Source: Acidobacteriota bacterium
GTDB lineage: Bacteria > Acidobacteriota > Blastocatellia > Chloracidobacteriales > Chloracidobacteriaceae
Assembly: GCA_016208495.1 (NCBI GenBank)
Contig: JACQXX010000013.1
Coordinates: forward strand, 1-59,561
Direction: 5' to 3'
DNA length: 59,561 nucleotides
Part shown: positions 35,864 through 45,361 of the stretch, one piece after another
Layout of the letters: each line of letters starts with the position of its first letter
Position numbering within the stretch: the stretch's first letter is position 1
The notes under the pieces: generated by a model
The model's database searches: none
Seen by the model: only the letters and a program-made list of their open reading frames with translations
What the model was told of the DNA's origin: nothing
Made by a program: the position numbers and the translations under genes

Positions 35864-36598
35864 TCAAAACGAAACCTGACGACCCAGCAGCATATCCTTG
35901 ACCCGTTTGGCGACTGATTCTTCAAACCCAACCGGGCCTGAAAATTCTTCCGGATTATAAAAAGTACCAAAGATGAGATCCCACAACGGAAGGTCGCCGA
36001 AGTTGTACCGGGCCTGCCCTGGTTCGTGGTGCCAGCAATGCGATTCGGGGCGCTGAATAAAATAGCCGAGCCAGCGGGGAGTGCGGATATTCCAATGCTG
36101 AAACATTGCCAGGAAAGCCCCACAATATCCAATCCAGGCTGAAGCAAGCGGGGAAAGTCCAAGAATGAAAACGGTTACGGTCAAAAACATCAGGGTAAAA
36201 GTAATCACTTCAAATGGATGCGTATATGCCGCACCGGAAATATCCACCCGTTGCGGACTGTGATGAAGCTGGTGTTGCCATCGCCAAAGAATGGTAAATC
36301 GGTGTTGAATCACATGAAATGAATAATTCGCCAGTGTCACCAGCCCAAAACCAAGTCCAATCTGTACTCCAAGCGGAAGGGTTGAACCATGAATCACACT
36401 GTGGCCAGCAATCCATTCAACTGGAAGCAACGAGGGCAACACAATATTGATTGCCATTAAAATAATGACAAAGACTGCCCCAATGCCTTGCCACCAGCGA
36501 ATAGGGGGAAAAATCCGGGCTGGTTTCCACAGTTCGATGCACAACATGACCACGTAAGTAACGGGAATCAGTAGTCCCAACAAATCTTCAGTTTTCAT
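35864..36598 (-). CDS. Second sterol desaturase / fatty-acid hydroxylase family protein
   Basis: 244 residues, four to five membrane segments. Histidine boxes: FHVIQHRFTILWRWQHQLHHS and CWHHEPGQARYN. ATG 36598 is preceded by GGAGGA 11 nt upstream. It is divergent from the TetR gene and the shared 76-nt region holds a 23-bp palindrome, so TetR control is likely. Length and topology are normal for the family; substrate unknown. Confidence 0.9.
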   Translation of the reverse strand: MKTEDLLGLLIPVTYVVMLCIELWKPARIFPPIRWWQGIGAVFVIILMAINIVLPSLLPVEWIAGHSVIHGSTLPLGVQIGLGFGLVTLANYSFHVIQHRFTILWRWQHQLHHSPQRVDISGAAYTHPFEVITFTLMFLTVTVFILGLSPLASAWIGYCGAFLAMFQHWNIRTPRWLGYFIQRPESHCWHHEPGQARYNFGDLPLWDLIFGTFYNPEEFSGPVGFEESVAKRVKDMLLGRQVSF

Positions 36599-36647
36599 AA
36601 ACAGGCGTTCCTCCAAAGTTCAGGTTAAATCAAAGTGGTTTTCAAAA

Positions 36648-36670
36648 ATCACCTTACGCTGTAAGGTGAT
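36648..36670. promoter_or_regulatory. TetR operator-like palindrome
   Basis: ATCACCTTAC-GCT-GTAAGGTGAT has perfect 10-bp arms. It lies between the divergent hydroxylase and TetR genes, and its right arm covers the AAGGTG ribosome site and an ATG at 36669. A bound repressor could block both promoters. Confidence 0.8.
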
Positions 36671-36674
36671 GGCT

Positions 36675-37334
36675 ATGAAATCTCAATCTCCCAAAAAGCT
36701 AAGAACTTCAATTGACTCGTTGACTCCGCTGAGAATTGCCCGAACGGCACTGGGCTTGATTGATCGTGATGGTTTGGAAACTTTGAGTATTCGTCGGCTG
36801 GCAGCGGAACTCAAATGTGAGGCGATGTCGTTGTACCACCACGTTCCGAGCAAAGGGCATCTTCTGGATTTAGTTGTTGATTTGTTGATGGAAGAAATTG
36901 AGTTGCCTGTGCCTGGCGAACAGGACTGGTTACTGCAGTTGCGGACGATTGCCCAGTCCTACCGGAAAGTCGCCGAACGCCATCCAAAAGCGTTTATCTT
37001 GCTGGCCACACGCCGATTTAACTCTGATCAGTCATTTCAATTTCTTGAAACCAATCTGGAAATCTTGAAGCTGGCTGGATTTGACGAACTCATGCGGGTG
37101 CGAATGGTGCGAATGATCGGCCATTTCGTCAATGGGGCACTTTTAAACGAAATTGCGCTTCGACATCTGCAGCCCGAACCGACCGCCGTGGTCATTTCCG
37201 ACCATTTTCGTCACATTCAGGCGGTCGCTCCATATTTGGGAGACACCTATTTTGATTCCTATTTTAACTTTGCCTTAGAACTGATTCTGGCACAGGTTCG
37301 GAACGCCCCGCGAATGGCTTCAGATCAACCTTGA
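36675..37334 (+). CDS. TetR-family repressor
   Basis: 219 residues from ATG 36675, selected because AAGGTG is 6 nt upstream; GTG 36666 and ATG 36669 lie within the palindrome. The helix-turn-helix is at about 20-60 (IARTALGLIDRDGLETLSIR, LYHHVPSKGHLLDLV), followed by a TetR_C-like ligand domain. It probably represses the divergent hydroxylase and itself. Confidence 0.9.
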   Translation: MKSQSPKKLRTSIDSLTPLRIARTALGLIDRDGLETLSIRRLAAELKCEAMSLYHHVPSKGHLLDLVVDLLMEEIELPVPGEQDWLLQLRTIAQSYRKVAERHPKAFILLATRRFNSDQSFQFLETNLEILKLAGFDELMRVRMVRMIGHFVNGALLNEIALRHLQPEPTAVVISDHFRHIQAVAPYLGDTYFDSYFNFALELILAQVRNAPRMASDQP

Positions 37335-37453
37335 AACGGACGCTTGCTGGATTTTTCAGCTTTCAATAGACGCAAAATTCTTGCAACTCTGGTCATTCAC
37401 TGGTAAAGACCTGTTTCCCTTCAGCCACACCTTTATTCCCCCAGGTTCACTTC

Positions 37454-38788
37454 ATGCCAGTCACTTCGCAGGCGGCACCGAAAAATGTTCTGGTTATCGT
37501 GCATGATTTTCCTCCGCTGGGTGGAGGCTGGGTCATCAGAGCCCTCAAATTCGTCAAACATCTGGAGTCTTTTGGCTGGCGGCCAGTGGTGTTGACCGTT
37601 GATCCGGCCTTTTATCCGCCAGCGTTGCTCGATCAATCATTACTCGATGAAATCCCAGTTTCGACCCCGATGTATCGGACTCGGACCTCAATTGGTCCCT
37701 ATCAACTCCAGATTCCAAGCCAAAAGACCGAGACTTCTTCAGTCAGAGGAAATGGCAACCACCTTCGCCAGATTCTGGAAGCTCTGATTCCTGAAAATCT
37801 GCGCGTTATCCAGGATTATGGTTTTTTCTGGCTTCCCCACGCCTGGTCCGAGGCATGCCGGATTATCCAGCGCGAGTCAATTGACCTGATTTTCACCACA
37901 TCGCCGCCGCATAATGTCCATCTGCTCGGCTGGGCGTTGAAAAAGCGATTTCGACTTCCCTGGGTTGCGGATTTCCGCGACGGCTGGATGCAATTTGAGA
38001 TGTTTGTGGCCAGTTCGGCGGTGCGGCGGGCTTTTGACCGACGCTGTGAACGCCTGATTCTCCGCAATGCGGACCGCATTATTTGCACCACCCCGCGGAC
38101 AGTTGAGGACTTCTGCCGCGATTACCCCGACATTCGCCAAAAAATTCATACGATTTACAATGGATTTGACCCGGCGGACTTTGAAAACCGGGACACCGGC
38201 CCGCCACAAAAACGCGAATTTACCATTGCTTACGTTGGCTCGCTTTCGCTTAAACCCCGTCGAACACCAGAGATCCTGCTGCGGGCAGTACAATCGCTGG
38301 CCTCAAAAAACCCGGCTTTTCGGGAAAAAGCCCGCCTTGAATTTGTGGGTCTGGTCTATGACGTTCCGCTTGAACAGATGCTCCAGGAATATAAAGTCGC
38401 GTCAATGTGCCGAATTGTCGGTGTTGTTTCTCATAAAACAGCCATTGACCATATGCGAGCCGCCGATGTTTTGGTGCTTCTGATCAATTTTGATCAGAAA
38501 TTTGGGAATGACAGCATTTTGAGCGGGAAATTTGGGGAATATGTCGCGGCCCAAAAACCACTCCTGGCCATAGTTCCGGAAGGCGAGGCTTCAAACCTGG
38601 TCCGTGACCACAATCTGGGGCTGGTGGCCGCCCCGGATGATCAGGCCGGAATTGAAGCTGCGATTGAAACTCTGTTTTCAGAGTGGCAGGCCGGAACGCT
38701 TTGCCCACCTCCGTCCGAGAAACTCGTGAATCAGTTCAACCGCTATGACCAAACGCGCTCCCTGGCCAGGATTTTCTCCAGTCTTTAA
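37454..38788 (+). CDS. Glycosyltransferase family 4-like protein
   Basis: 444 residues with a GT-B fold. The N-terminal glycine-rich loop VIVHDFPPLGGGWVIRALKF is the acceptor-side motif, and IVGVVSHKTAIDHMRAADVLVLL with SGKFGEYVAAQKPLLAI corresponds to the donor-binding E-x7-E region. It transfers a sugar from a nucleotide donor, probably in exopolysaccharide or lipid glycosylation. It stands alone, not in a visible polysaccharide cluster. Confidence 0.88.
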   Translation: MPVTSQAAPKNVLVIVHDFPPLGGGWVIRALKFVKHLESFGWRPVVLTVDPAFYPPALLDQSLLDEIPVSTPMYRTRTSIGPYQLQIPSQKTETSSVRGNGNHLRQILEALIPENLRVIQDYGFFWLPHAWSEACRIIQRESIDLIFTTSPPHNVHLLGWALKKRFRLPWVADFRDGWMQFEMFVASSAVRRAFDRRCERLILRNADRIICTTPRTVEDFCRDYPDIRQKIHTIYNGFDPADFENRDTGPPQKREFTIAYVGSLSLKPRRTPEILLRAVQSLASKNPAFREKARLEFVGLVYDVPLEQMLQEYKVASMCRIVGVVSHKTAIDHMRAADVLVLLINFDQKFGNDSILSGKFGEYVAAQKPLLAIVPEGEASNLVRDHNLGLVAAPDDQAGIEAAIETLFSEWQAGTLCPPPSEKLVNQFNRYDQTRSLARIFSSL

Positions 38789-38927
38789 CCCTCTGAGCTA
38801 TTCTGGTCCGAGAGTGTTTCCAATGAGTTGTTGCAAGTTTGTGTAGAACAAGATATTTGTTTGGGGACAAATCCACAGTGCAGTGCCCCCGGTTCATCCC
38901 TTAGAATCAATTCATACCCATTCTACT

Positions 38928-39027
38928 ACCATTTTGGAATGATCCTATCGCACCAGCAAAAAGCTAAGCTATTGATAAACTTGTATTTCCCTCAGCCCTT
39001 AGCCTGATACCCTCAGCCCAAAATGGT
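38928..39027. mobile_element. MITE-like 100-bp element, copy 1
   Basis: Begins ACCATTTTGG and ends CCAAAATGGT, perfect 10-bp terminal inverted repeats. The interior carries TTGTATTTCCCTCAGCCCTT and ACCCTCAGCC. The copy at 45362-45461 has the same length and ends and a similar interior. No coding capacity. Confidence 0.75.
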
Positions 39028-39064
39028 ATAAGACCACTTCAACCATTTTTTGTGTTTTGAAATC

Positions 39065-40078
39065 ATGCGGAATCAAAAACTTTTCTTCCTTACTCTCACC
39101 TTGCTCAGCGTCCTGGTAACGGTGGGGTGTCAGTCACCCACCTCCACACCTCCGACGGTTGCTCCGACGACTCCGGCACTACCTGCAAAACCTGAAGCCC
39201 CACCAATCCCTGAACTTGAAGGAAGTCAAGGCATTCAGTTCCTGGCCTTTGGCGATTTTGGCACCGCCCTACCCGACCAAAAACTGGTTGCTGAAGCCAT
39301 GGCTGCCAAGGCCACGCGGGCACCAGTTCAATTTGCGCTGGTTCTAGGAGATAATTTCTACCCCGCCGGAGTCCAGAGTGTGGATGACCCACAATGGCAA
39401 ACCAAGTTTGAATCCATATATTCACAACCCAGTCTGAATGTTGATTTTTATGCCGTGCTCGGAAACCATGACTACCGACTGAACCCAGATGCGGAGGTCG
39501 AATACTCGAAAAAGCCTGGCACCCGGTGGAAAATGCCGGATCGGTACTATGCCTTCTCAAAAAAACTGGATGACCAGTCCGAAGTCCGGTTCTTTGGACT
39601 CGACACCGACCCGCTCTGTGAAGAACCCGAAAAGCCCATGACACCCGCCCAAATCAATCAGCAATTGACCTGGCTGGAAACCGAATTGAAAAAAGCGGCA
39701 ACGCAAAAGTCACCCAGAGTGGTCTGGAAAATCGTGTTTGGCCATCACCCCATTGTTTCCGGCGGAGCACACGGTTCCACGCGGAGCGAACATATGGTCA
39801 AGGTTGATAAGCTGTTGAAGAAATATGGAGTTGACCTTTACCTGTGCGGGCACGACCATGACTTGCAGCATATTGTTTTTGAAAAAATGAACTATGTGGT
39901 CAGCGGTGGCGGCGCACTCACTCGCAAAGTCGGCCTGACCCCGTTTACCAAATTTGCCGCCAGTGACCTGGGGTTTGCCTGGTTTCGGGTAACGCCGACG
40001 GTATTCAATTTGGAATTTTTTGCCGGAAAAGACCACTTATATCAGATTGCCTACACCCACTCGATACTGGCCAAATAG
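39065..40078 (+). CDS. Lipoprotein metallophosphoesterase (purple-acid-phosphatase-like)
   Basis: 337 residues. The lipobox LVTVGC ends the signal peptide (Cys about 22). Calcineurin-like motifs occur in order: GDFGTA, GDNFYPAG, GNHDYR, GHHP and CGHDHDLQ. The family hydrolyses phosphate esters with two metal ions; acting at the outer or inner membrane surface it may scavenge phosphate. ATG 39065 is chosen over a TTG at 39050 because the charged MRNQK N-terminus begins the signal peptide. Confidence 0.9.
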   Translation: MRNQKLFFLTLTLLSVLVTVGCQSPTSTPPTVAPTTPALPAKPEAPPIPELEGSQGIQFLAFGDFGTALPDQKLVAEAMAAKATRAPVQFALVLGDNFYPAGVQSVDDPQWQTKFESIYSQPSLNVDFYAVLGNHDYRLNPDAEVEYSKKPGTRWKMPDRYYAFSKKLDDQSEVRFFGLDTDPLCEEPEKPMTPAQINQQLTWLETELKKAATQKSPRVVWKIVFGHHPIVSGGAHGSTRSEHMVKVDKLLKKYGVDLYLCGHDHDLQHIVFEKMNYVVSGGGALTRKVGLTPFTKFAASDLGFAWFRVTPTVFNLEFFAGKDHLYQIAYTHSILAK

Positions 40079-40387
40079 CAAGTTCAGAGCGAGTGGCGAG
40101 TGGCGAGTAGCAAGGAGTCAATCCAAACCCCTCGCTGTAGTGTTAGGATTGGAACCAAAACAATTTCATCATTTTTGAACCACAGCGGTCACAGCGAAAA
40201 ATTACTCATTCTGAATCTGCCTGTTCCTCTGTGTTCCTCTGTGTCCTCTGTGGTGAGATTTCATTTTCCTATCAATCAACTTCCGTTGATGAGTTATTTT
40301 ATGTTCATTCTTTAAAGTACTTCCTTACTATTGTGATGATGCTCAATTAGATTATGAGCAAGCGAAAGCAGTGACACCATTTTCTTA

Positions 40388-40436
40388 TCACTCGCTACTC
40401 GCTACTCGCTACTCGCTACTCGCTTTTAGTTCGCTG
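40388..40436. repeat. Octamer tandem array (GCTACTCG)
   Basis: Five near-perfect 8-nt units ahead of the histidine kinase; the complementary GAGTGGCGAGTAGC words are at 40090-40113. The 40079-40469 stretch contains these and an AT-rich spacer with no gene. Confidence 0.92.
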
Positions 40437-40469
40437 CTCGTCGCACACTTCTGATCGGAGAAGAACTCT

Positions 40470-43157
40470 ATGAACTCTGCCGATGATGATATTCGATCTC
40501 CCGAGAGGTATCACAAAACCCAGCCGGACAAAGCAGGGCCGCAGCCGGAATCTCAGGCTGCCAAAGAAACGTTTCTGAAGAACCTCCACCATAATTTACA
40601 GACTCCGATCAGCATCATCCTTGGTTATACCGACATTTTAATTGATGAAGTGCGTGCCCAGATGGTGGTGGAATTTCTACCTCAACTTGAACAAATCAAA
40701 GCGCTTGGTGAAGAACTGGTCACGCTGGTGGCTCAACGGCTCAATACCTCACGACAGCTTTCGGCAACCCAGGAACTCGATTTAAAAGAATGTATTTCCG
40801 ATTTGTATCAGGAAGTTCGGACCTCACTCCTGACCGTCAGCAGCACCAGCGAGCAATTGTTGGAACAGGCCGAAGCGCAAAAGCTGCGACTGCTAGTGCC
40901 TGATTTGATGAATGTTCATTCGGCAGCGGAACACATGCTCCATTTTTTTAAGCAGGTTTCCCGTCTGTCGCGCCTGGAAACCAGTCATTTATCAGTTGTC
41001 ACCCCTGCCAGCCTGAGTGAAGCCGTTCGAGCCATGCGCGAGGCGATCAAACATCAGGATTTTCCCTCCACGGTGTTTCGAGGCACGATCCTGGTGGTTG
41101 ACGACAACGAACTCAACTGTGATGTGCTGGCGCGAAGACTGGTCCGCCAGGGCTATCGGGCGGAAACGGTTCAAAGCGGGTTGGATGCCCTCAAGATCCT
41201 GGGTGAAAAGGAGTTTGACCTGGTTTTGCTCGACATTTTGATGCCCGAAATGGATGGGTTTCAGGTCCTCAAGCGGTTAAAAGCCGATCAGAAAATGCGA
41301 TATATCCCGGTGATTATGATTTCAGCCCTGACCGAAATCGAAAGCGTTGCCCGGTGTATTGAGATGGGGGCGGAGGATTACCTCCCGAAACCGTTTAATT
41401 CCATGCTGATGCGGGCCCGCATTGATGCCTGCCTTGAAAAAAAGCGCCTCCACGATCAAGAACTGCAATATTTACAACTGGTTTCGAAATTGACCAGCGC
41501 CGCCGCCGCCGTTGAATCAGGAGCTTTTCACCCAAGTCAGCTCGAAGAAGTCACGGCCCATCCAGGTGAGTTGGGTCGCCTCGCCAGGGTGTTTACCCAA
41601 ATGGCACGTGAAATTGCAGCCCGTGAGACAATGCTCGAAGCCAAAATCCAGGAACGCACCCTCGAACTGGCCCGGCTGGTCGAACGCCTGAATCTCACCG
41701 TTGACCAGTTGCAACTCTCTGAACGCAAAGCCCTTGAAGCCAGCCGGGCTAAAAGCGTTTTTTTGGCCAATATGAGCCATGAGTTGCGAACCCCACTCAA
41801 CGCCATTATCGGATTTGTGCAGATGCTGCAGCGCAAGGAACCCCGTGAGGCTGATGATCGCGAGCATTTAGGCATCATCCGTCGCAGCAGTGAGCATTTG
41901 CTTGGAATCATCAATGACGTGCTTTCAATTTCCAAAATAGAAGCCGGAAAAGTCACCCTGACCGAAACCGTTTTTAAGCTTCCACGGTTGCTTAAAACCC
42001 TGGAGGACATGTTTCGGATCCGCGCCCAGGCCAAGCGACTGGTGATTAACTTTGAGTTATCAAAGGACTTACCGCGCTATGTATATGGAGATGAAGGAAA
42101 ACTCCGTCAAATCCTGATTAACTTGCTGAACAATGCGGTCAAGTTTACGGCCTGTGGTGGCATTACCCTTCGGGCTCAGTGGCTGGCCGACAAGCTCCAA
42201 TGCGAGGTCACCGACACTGGCCTTGGAATGAATGCTGACGAAATCCAAACCCTGTTTGAGCCGTTTACCCAAACCGAAAGTGGCGTGAAATCGGCGGAAG
42301 GAACTGGCCTTGGACTGACCATCACCCGAAACTATGTCCGTCTCATGAACGGTAGTATTCGGATTCAAAGCTCTCCTGGACGTGGGACCACGGTGAATTT
42401 TGAGGTAATGCTGGTGCCGGCGTCGAAAGATACGTTTTATCAAGAAGCCCGGCGGGTGGTGTGCCTTGGCGATAATCAAATGATTCCAAAAATGCTGGTG
42501 GTGGACGATCAAAACGATTCCCGATTGCTCCTCAAAGAGATTTTGACGCCGATTGGGTTTGAAGTTCGTGAGGCCCGCAACGGGCTGGAAGCGGTTGAAA
42601 TCTACAAGTCCTGGCACCCGGATGTGATTTGGATGGATGTGCGGATGCCGGAATCCGACGGCTACGAAGCAACCCGTGCTATCCGGCGTCTGGAATTGAC
42701 CCAGACTCCCAATCCAGGGGCCTTTGCTCCCCAAACCTCGATCTTTGCTATTTCAGCGGGGGTGTTTGATACTGATCGGGAAGCAATTCTGTCAGCCGGG
42801 TGTGATGCGTTCCTGGCCAAACCCTTTCACGAAATCGAATTGTTTGAACTCCTTGAACACCATCTCGGCCTTGAGTTTATCTATGAAGAGGATGTTTCCT
42901 TTTCGCCCGACATGTTTGGGGTCATCAATTCCGACCCGATTTCGATTCCAAATGAAAACCCCATCCTGCCTGATGACTGGATTGATCGAATGAACAACGC
43001 TCTCGATGAGGGTGATATTGAGTTGTCAATGGCTTTGCTCGAGGAGGTCAAATTTGACAATGAACAACTGGTCGCCCGGTTGAAACTCCTGTTGAGCAGC
43101 TATAAAGTTGAAGAAATTCAGGACTTTCTCAAGGAAATCAAACAGCGAAAGGGATAA
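40470..43157 (+). CDS. Hybrid histidine kinase with two receiver domains
   Basis: 895 residues, cytosolic (no membrane segment). Order: an H-box-like segment without ATPase (about 35-95, NLHHNLQTPISIILGYTDIL), receiver 1 (about 205-325, ILVVDDNE, LLDILMPEMDGF, KPF), coiled coil (330-425), HisKA (about 428-495, FLANMSHELRTPLNAIIGF), HATPase (about 540-650, N-box LINLLNNAVKF), receiver 2 (about 672-795, MLVVDDQND, WMDVRMPESDGY, KPF) and a helical tail. GGAG is 10-12 nt before the ATG. Signals are probably intracellular; no output regulator is adjacent. Confidence 0.93.
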   Translation: MNSADDDIRSPERYHKTQPDKAGPQPESQAAKETFLKNLHHNLQTPISIILGYTDILIDEVRAQMVVEFLPQLEQIKALGEELVTLVAQRLNTSRQLSATQELDLKECISDLYQEVRTSLLTVSSTSEQLLEQAEAQKLRLLVPDLMNVHSAAEHMLHFFKQVSRLSRLETSHLSVVTPASLSEAVRAMREAIKHQDFPSTVFRGTILVVDDNELNCDVLARRLVRQGYRAETVQSGLDALKILGEKEFDLVLLDILMPEMDGFQVLKRLKADQKMRYIPVIMISALTEIESVARCIEMGAEDYLPKPFNSMLMRARIDACLEKKRLHDQELQYLQLVSKLTSAAAAVESGAFHPSQLEEVTAHPGELGRLARVFTQMAREIAARETMLEAKIQERTLELARLVERLNLTVDQLQLSERKALEASRAKSVFLANMSHELRTPLNAIIGFVQMLQRKEPREADDREHLGIIRRSSEHLLGIINDVLSISKIEAGKVTLTETVFKLPRLLKTLEDMFRIRAQAKRLVINFELSKDLPRYVYGDEGKLRQILINLLNNAVKFTACGGITLRAQWLADKLQCEVTDTGLGMNADEIQTLFEPFTQTESGVKSAEGTGLGLTITRNYVRLMNGSIRIQSSPGRGTTVNFEVMLVPASKDTFYQEARRVVCLGDNQMIPKMLVVDDQNDSRLLLKEILTPIGFEVREARNGLEAVEIYKSWHPDVIWMDVRMPESDGYEATRAIRRLELTQTPNPGAFAPQTSIFAISAGVFDTDREAILSAGCDAFLAKPFHEIELFELLEHHLGLEFIYEEDVSFSPDMFGVINSDPISIPNENPILPDDWIDRMNNALDEGDIELSMALLEEVKFDNEQLVARLKLLLSSYKVEEIQDFLKEIKQRKG

Positions 43158-43235
43158 TCCAAAGCCGGGTTCCGGGTTTTTGAAAGGGCTGAGGGCTGAA
43201 AAAATCCCATTGTCCCCTTGTCATTCTTTGCATGG

Positions 43236-43320
43236 CTTGGGTCTCGTCCTGGCCGGAACCGTGGGCTTCGCACCACGGCTATTACACGACGACCCTGCGG
43301 GCCTGAAATCCTTATCCTGG
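43236..43320 (-). repeat. Dispersed ~90-bp repeat
   Basis: The complement reads GGATTTCAGGCCCGCAGGGTC, GTAATAGCCGTGGTGCGAAG and CCCACGGTTCCGGCCAGGAC, shared with 30590-30646 and 46131-46218. The central CCGTGG/CCACGG hairpin is conserved. Confidence 0.88.
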
Positions 43321-43330
43321 CGCTTATGCC

Positions 43331-43417
43331 CTGTCACCTTGTCACCTTGTCACCTTGTCACCTTGTCACCCTGTCACCCTGTCACCTTGTCACCTTGTCA
43401 CCTTGTCATTTTGTCAC
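43331..43417. repeat. Octamer tandem array (GTCACCTT)
   Basis: About eleven units, eight perfect, ahead of the ChaN-like gene. The in-frame upstream extension of that gene translates this array as TLSPCHLV repeats. Confidence 0.96.
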
Positions 43418-43442
43418 TGATCTCAATTCGAATGAAAAAACT

Positions 43443-44429
43443 ATGCGATTACTCACCATTTTCTTTTTATCCTGCCTGATCACGTTGACTTCAATTTTCC
43501 CAGTTCACAGTCAGCAAGAGGGAAACTCGCCGCAATTTTCACCCTATTTTCGCGTCTTTACCGGCGATGGAAAACCCGTCGCAATGGCTGATATTTCCCA
43601 GGCAATGGCCGGAGTTGACGTTGTCTTTGTGGGAGAAACACACAATGACCCAATGGCTCACAGTCTGGAACTGGCCATTTTGAAACGGGCGCATGAAGCC
43701 GCTTCATCCAGCCCAAGCGATGCCGGTGGACGAAATGCCGTGTTATCAATGGAGATGTTTGAACGGGACACCCAACCAGTTCTGGATGAATATCTGGCCG
43801 GTATCATTTCAGAGCGCCATTTTTTGGAAAGCAGTCGTCCCTGGACAAACTATAAGGGCGACTATCGTCCACTCGTGGAATTTGCTCGCGAACAGAAACT
43901 TTCGGTTTTAGCCGCCAATGCACCCAAACGCTATGCCAACCTGGTTTCGCGTCAGGGGCGCAATGCGCTGAGCGCCGCCTTACCCCGAGCTGCCCAATGG
44001 TTGCCGCCGGTTCCATATGGATTCCCAAGCCCAGCGTACAAAGCAAAATTTGAGGCCCTGTTTGCTCAACCTGGAAAACCGCTCCCACCGAGTCTGTCGA
44101 GCACAGGGTCGCTCCAACACGGAATGGGAAACTTGCAATACACACTGGATGCCCAGTCGCTCTGGGATGCCACCATGGCCTTCTCCATGGCGGAAGAATT
44201 CTTACGTCATCCGAATTCCTTGATTGTTCACGTGGTTGGAAAATTTCACTGTGAAAATCGGATGGGCATCCCTGACCATTTGCTTCGCTATCGGCCAGGG
44301 ACAAAATTTCTGGTCGTCACGGTTGAGCCTGCCGATGACATCACCGCTTTCACTGAAAAACACAAAGGACTGGGGGATTTTGTCATTTTGACGGATTCAA
44401 AATTGCCCCGGAGTTATGAGGATAAATGA
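43443..44429 (+). CDS. ChaN-like haem-binding/iron-regulated protein
   Basis: 328 residues from ATG 43443, where a signal peptide begins (MRLLTIFFLSCLITLTSIF); an earlier start at 43218 would add 75 repeat-encoded residues. FVGETHNDPMAHSLELAIL, LSMEMFERDTQPVLDEYL and VVGKFHCENRMGIPDHL are the ChaN/DUF399 core motifs. ChaN of Campylobacter binds haem at a dimer interface; EreA-like erythromycin esterases share the fold. It is probably periplasmic or membrane-associated. Confidence 0.86.
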   Translation: MRLLTIFFLSCLITLTSIFPVHSQQEGNSPQFSPYFRVFTGDGKPVAMADISQAMAGVDVVFVGETHNDPMAHSLELAILKRAHEAASSSPSDAGGRNAVLSMEMFERDTQPVLDEYLAGIISERHFLESSRPWTNYKGDYRPLVEFAREQKLSVLAANAPKRYANLVSRQGRNALSAALPRAAQWLPPVPYGFPSPAYKAKFEALFAQPGKPLPPSLSSTGSLQHGMGNLQYTLDAQSLWDATMAFSMAEEFLRHPNSLIVHVVGKFHCENRMGIPDHLLRYRPGTKFLVVTVEPADDITAFTEKHKGLGDFVILTDSKLPRSYEDK

Positions 44430-44721
44430 GAAAACCAGGGCTTGGGGCTTGGGGCTTGGGGCTGAAGACAACAAAAAGAAAAAACCAGGGCTTGGGGCTT
44501 GGGGCTGAAGACTCGCAAGCTCAGGGCTGAAGAAAACGGGTTCAATACCCTCAGCCCTCAGCCCTAAAAGAAAAAAACCCTGAAATCTGACAGGAATGCA
44601 CTGCGTCTCATCCCTTCCGTTTCAGCGGTGGATATACTGTCGATTTCAGGGTTGTTCTAAAATTTGAGCGTTTAATGAAGGGCGCACGACAAGCCAGTGC
44701 CCCCACGGGTTCGAATGTTGT

Positions 44722-45321
44722 TCAGGCAACAATCGAGGCTTTGCGTGATTGTGAAATTTCTAAAATTGATTCCATGTCGGAAATACTCCGCCGAAAATTG
44801 CGTGTTGCCTCAGTTAACTTGTTTCGCTCTTGCTCTCCGCATTTTCCGTACAGCCCAGCCAGGCAGTCTCTGACGTCATCCATCGCTCTCCGCATTCGAA
44901 TCAAAATCCGACGCAACCGGAAAACCTGCGATTCCAACCCACGGCTGACATCTTCCGGGTGGAGCTGGTCAATTTCCCGCTCCAACGAATCATTCAAGGC
45001 ATTCATTTGCTCCCGAACCGTGGTCAACTGCCCCAATGACCACATACACAGCGGAAATTCGCCGATGGTGGGTTCCTGTTTGAGGTTGGTACAGTGCATG
45101 GTTTGATCGGGGCCTTTTTTCCAAAAGGCACAATCGTCGGGGATATGATCCAGAAGCTCAGCCAGTTGCACCGCATCAAAGTACATGGTGTGCAAATGAT
45201 GAAGGAAAAACATAGTGTACTCTCGCTTCTCAACTTGACGTCTTTCAACTTGGGGCAACACGGAGGGAATTTCCGGACATTCAAAAGGTCGAGCTGATTT
45301 GAGTTGCAGTTGGTTTTGCAT
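44722..45321 (-). CDS. Hypothetical helical protein
   Basis: 199 residues from ATG 45321; no ribosome site is obvious, so an internal ATG (about 45213, MFFLHHLHTMYFDAVQLAEL) may be the start. Most of the sequence is amphipathic and charged (LTTVREQMNALNDSLEREID, RLRRILIRMRRAMDDVRDCL), suggesting a helical bundle or coiled coil. No domain was recognised. A shorter opposite-strand frame (44675-45106) has a poorer residue pattern. Confidence 0.55.
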   Translation of the reverse strand: MQNQLQLKSARPFECPEIPSVLPQVERRQVEKREYTMFFLHHLHTMYFDAVQLAELLDHIPDDCAFWKKGPDQTMHCTNLKQEPTIGEFPLCMWSLGQLTTVREQMNALNDSLEREIDQLHPEDVSRGLESQVFRLRRILIRMRRAMDDVRDCLAGLYGKCGEQERNKLTEATRNFRRSISDMESILEISQSRKASIVA

Positions 45322-45361
45322 AACCGATATTTCTAATCGTTTGGATAAAATTGGTTATAAG

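Noticed and set aside
44675-45106. 143-codon plus-strand frame
   Set aside because: Opposite to the better-supported helical protein; the residue pattern is not protein-like and no ribosome site is visible.
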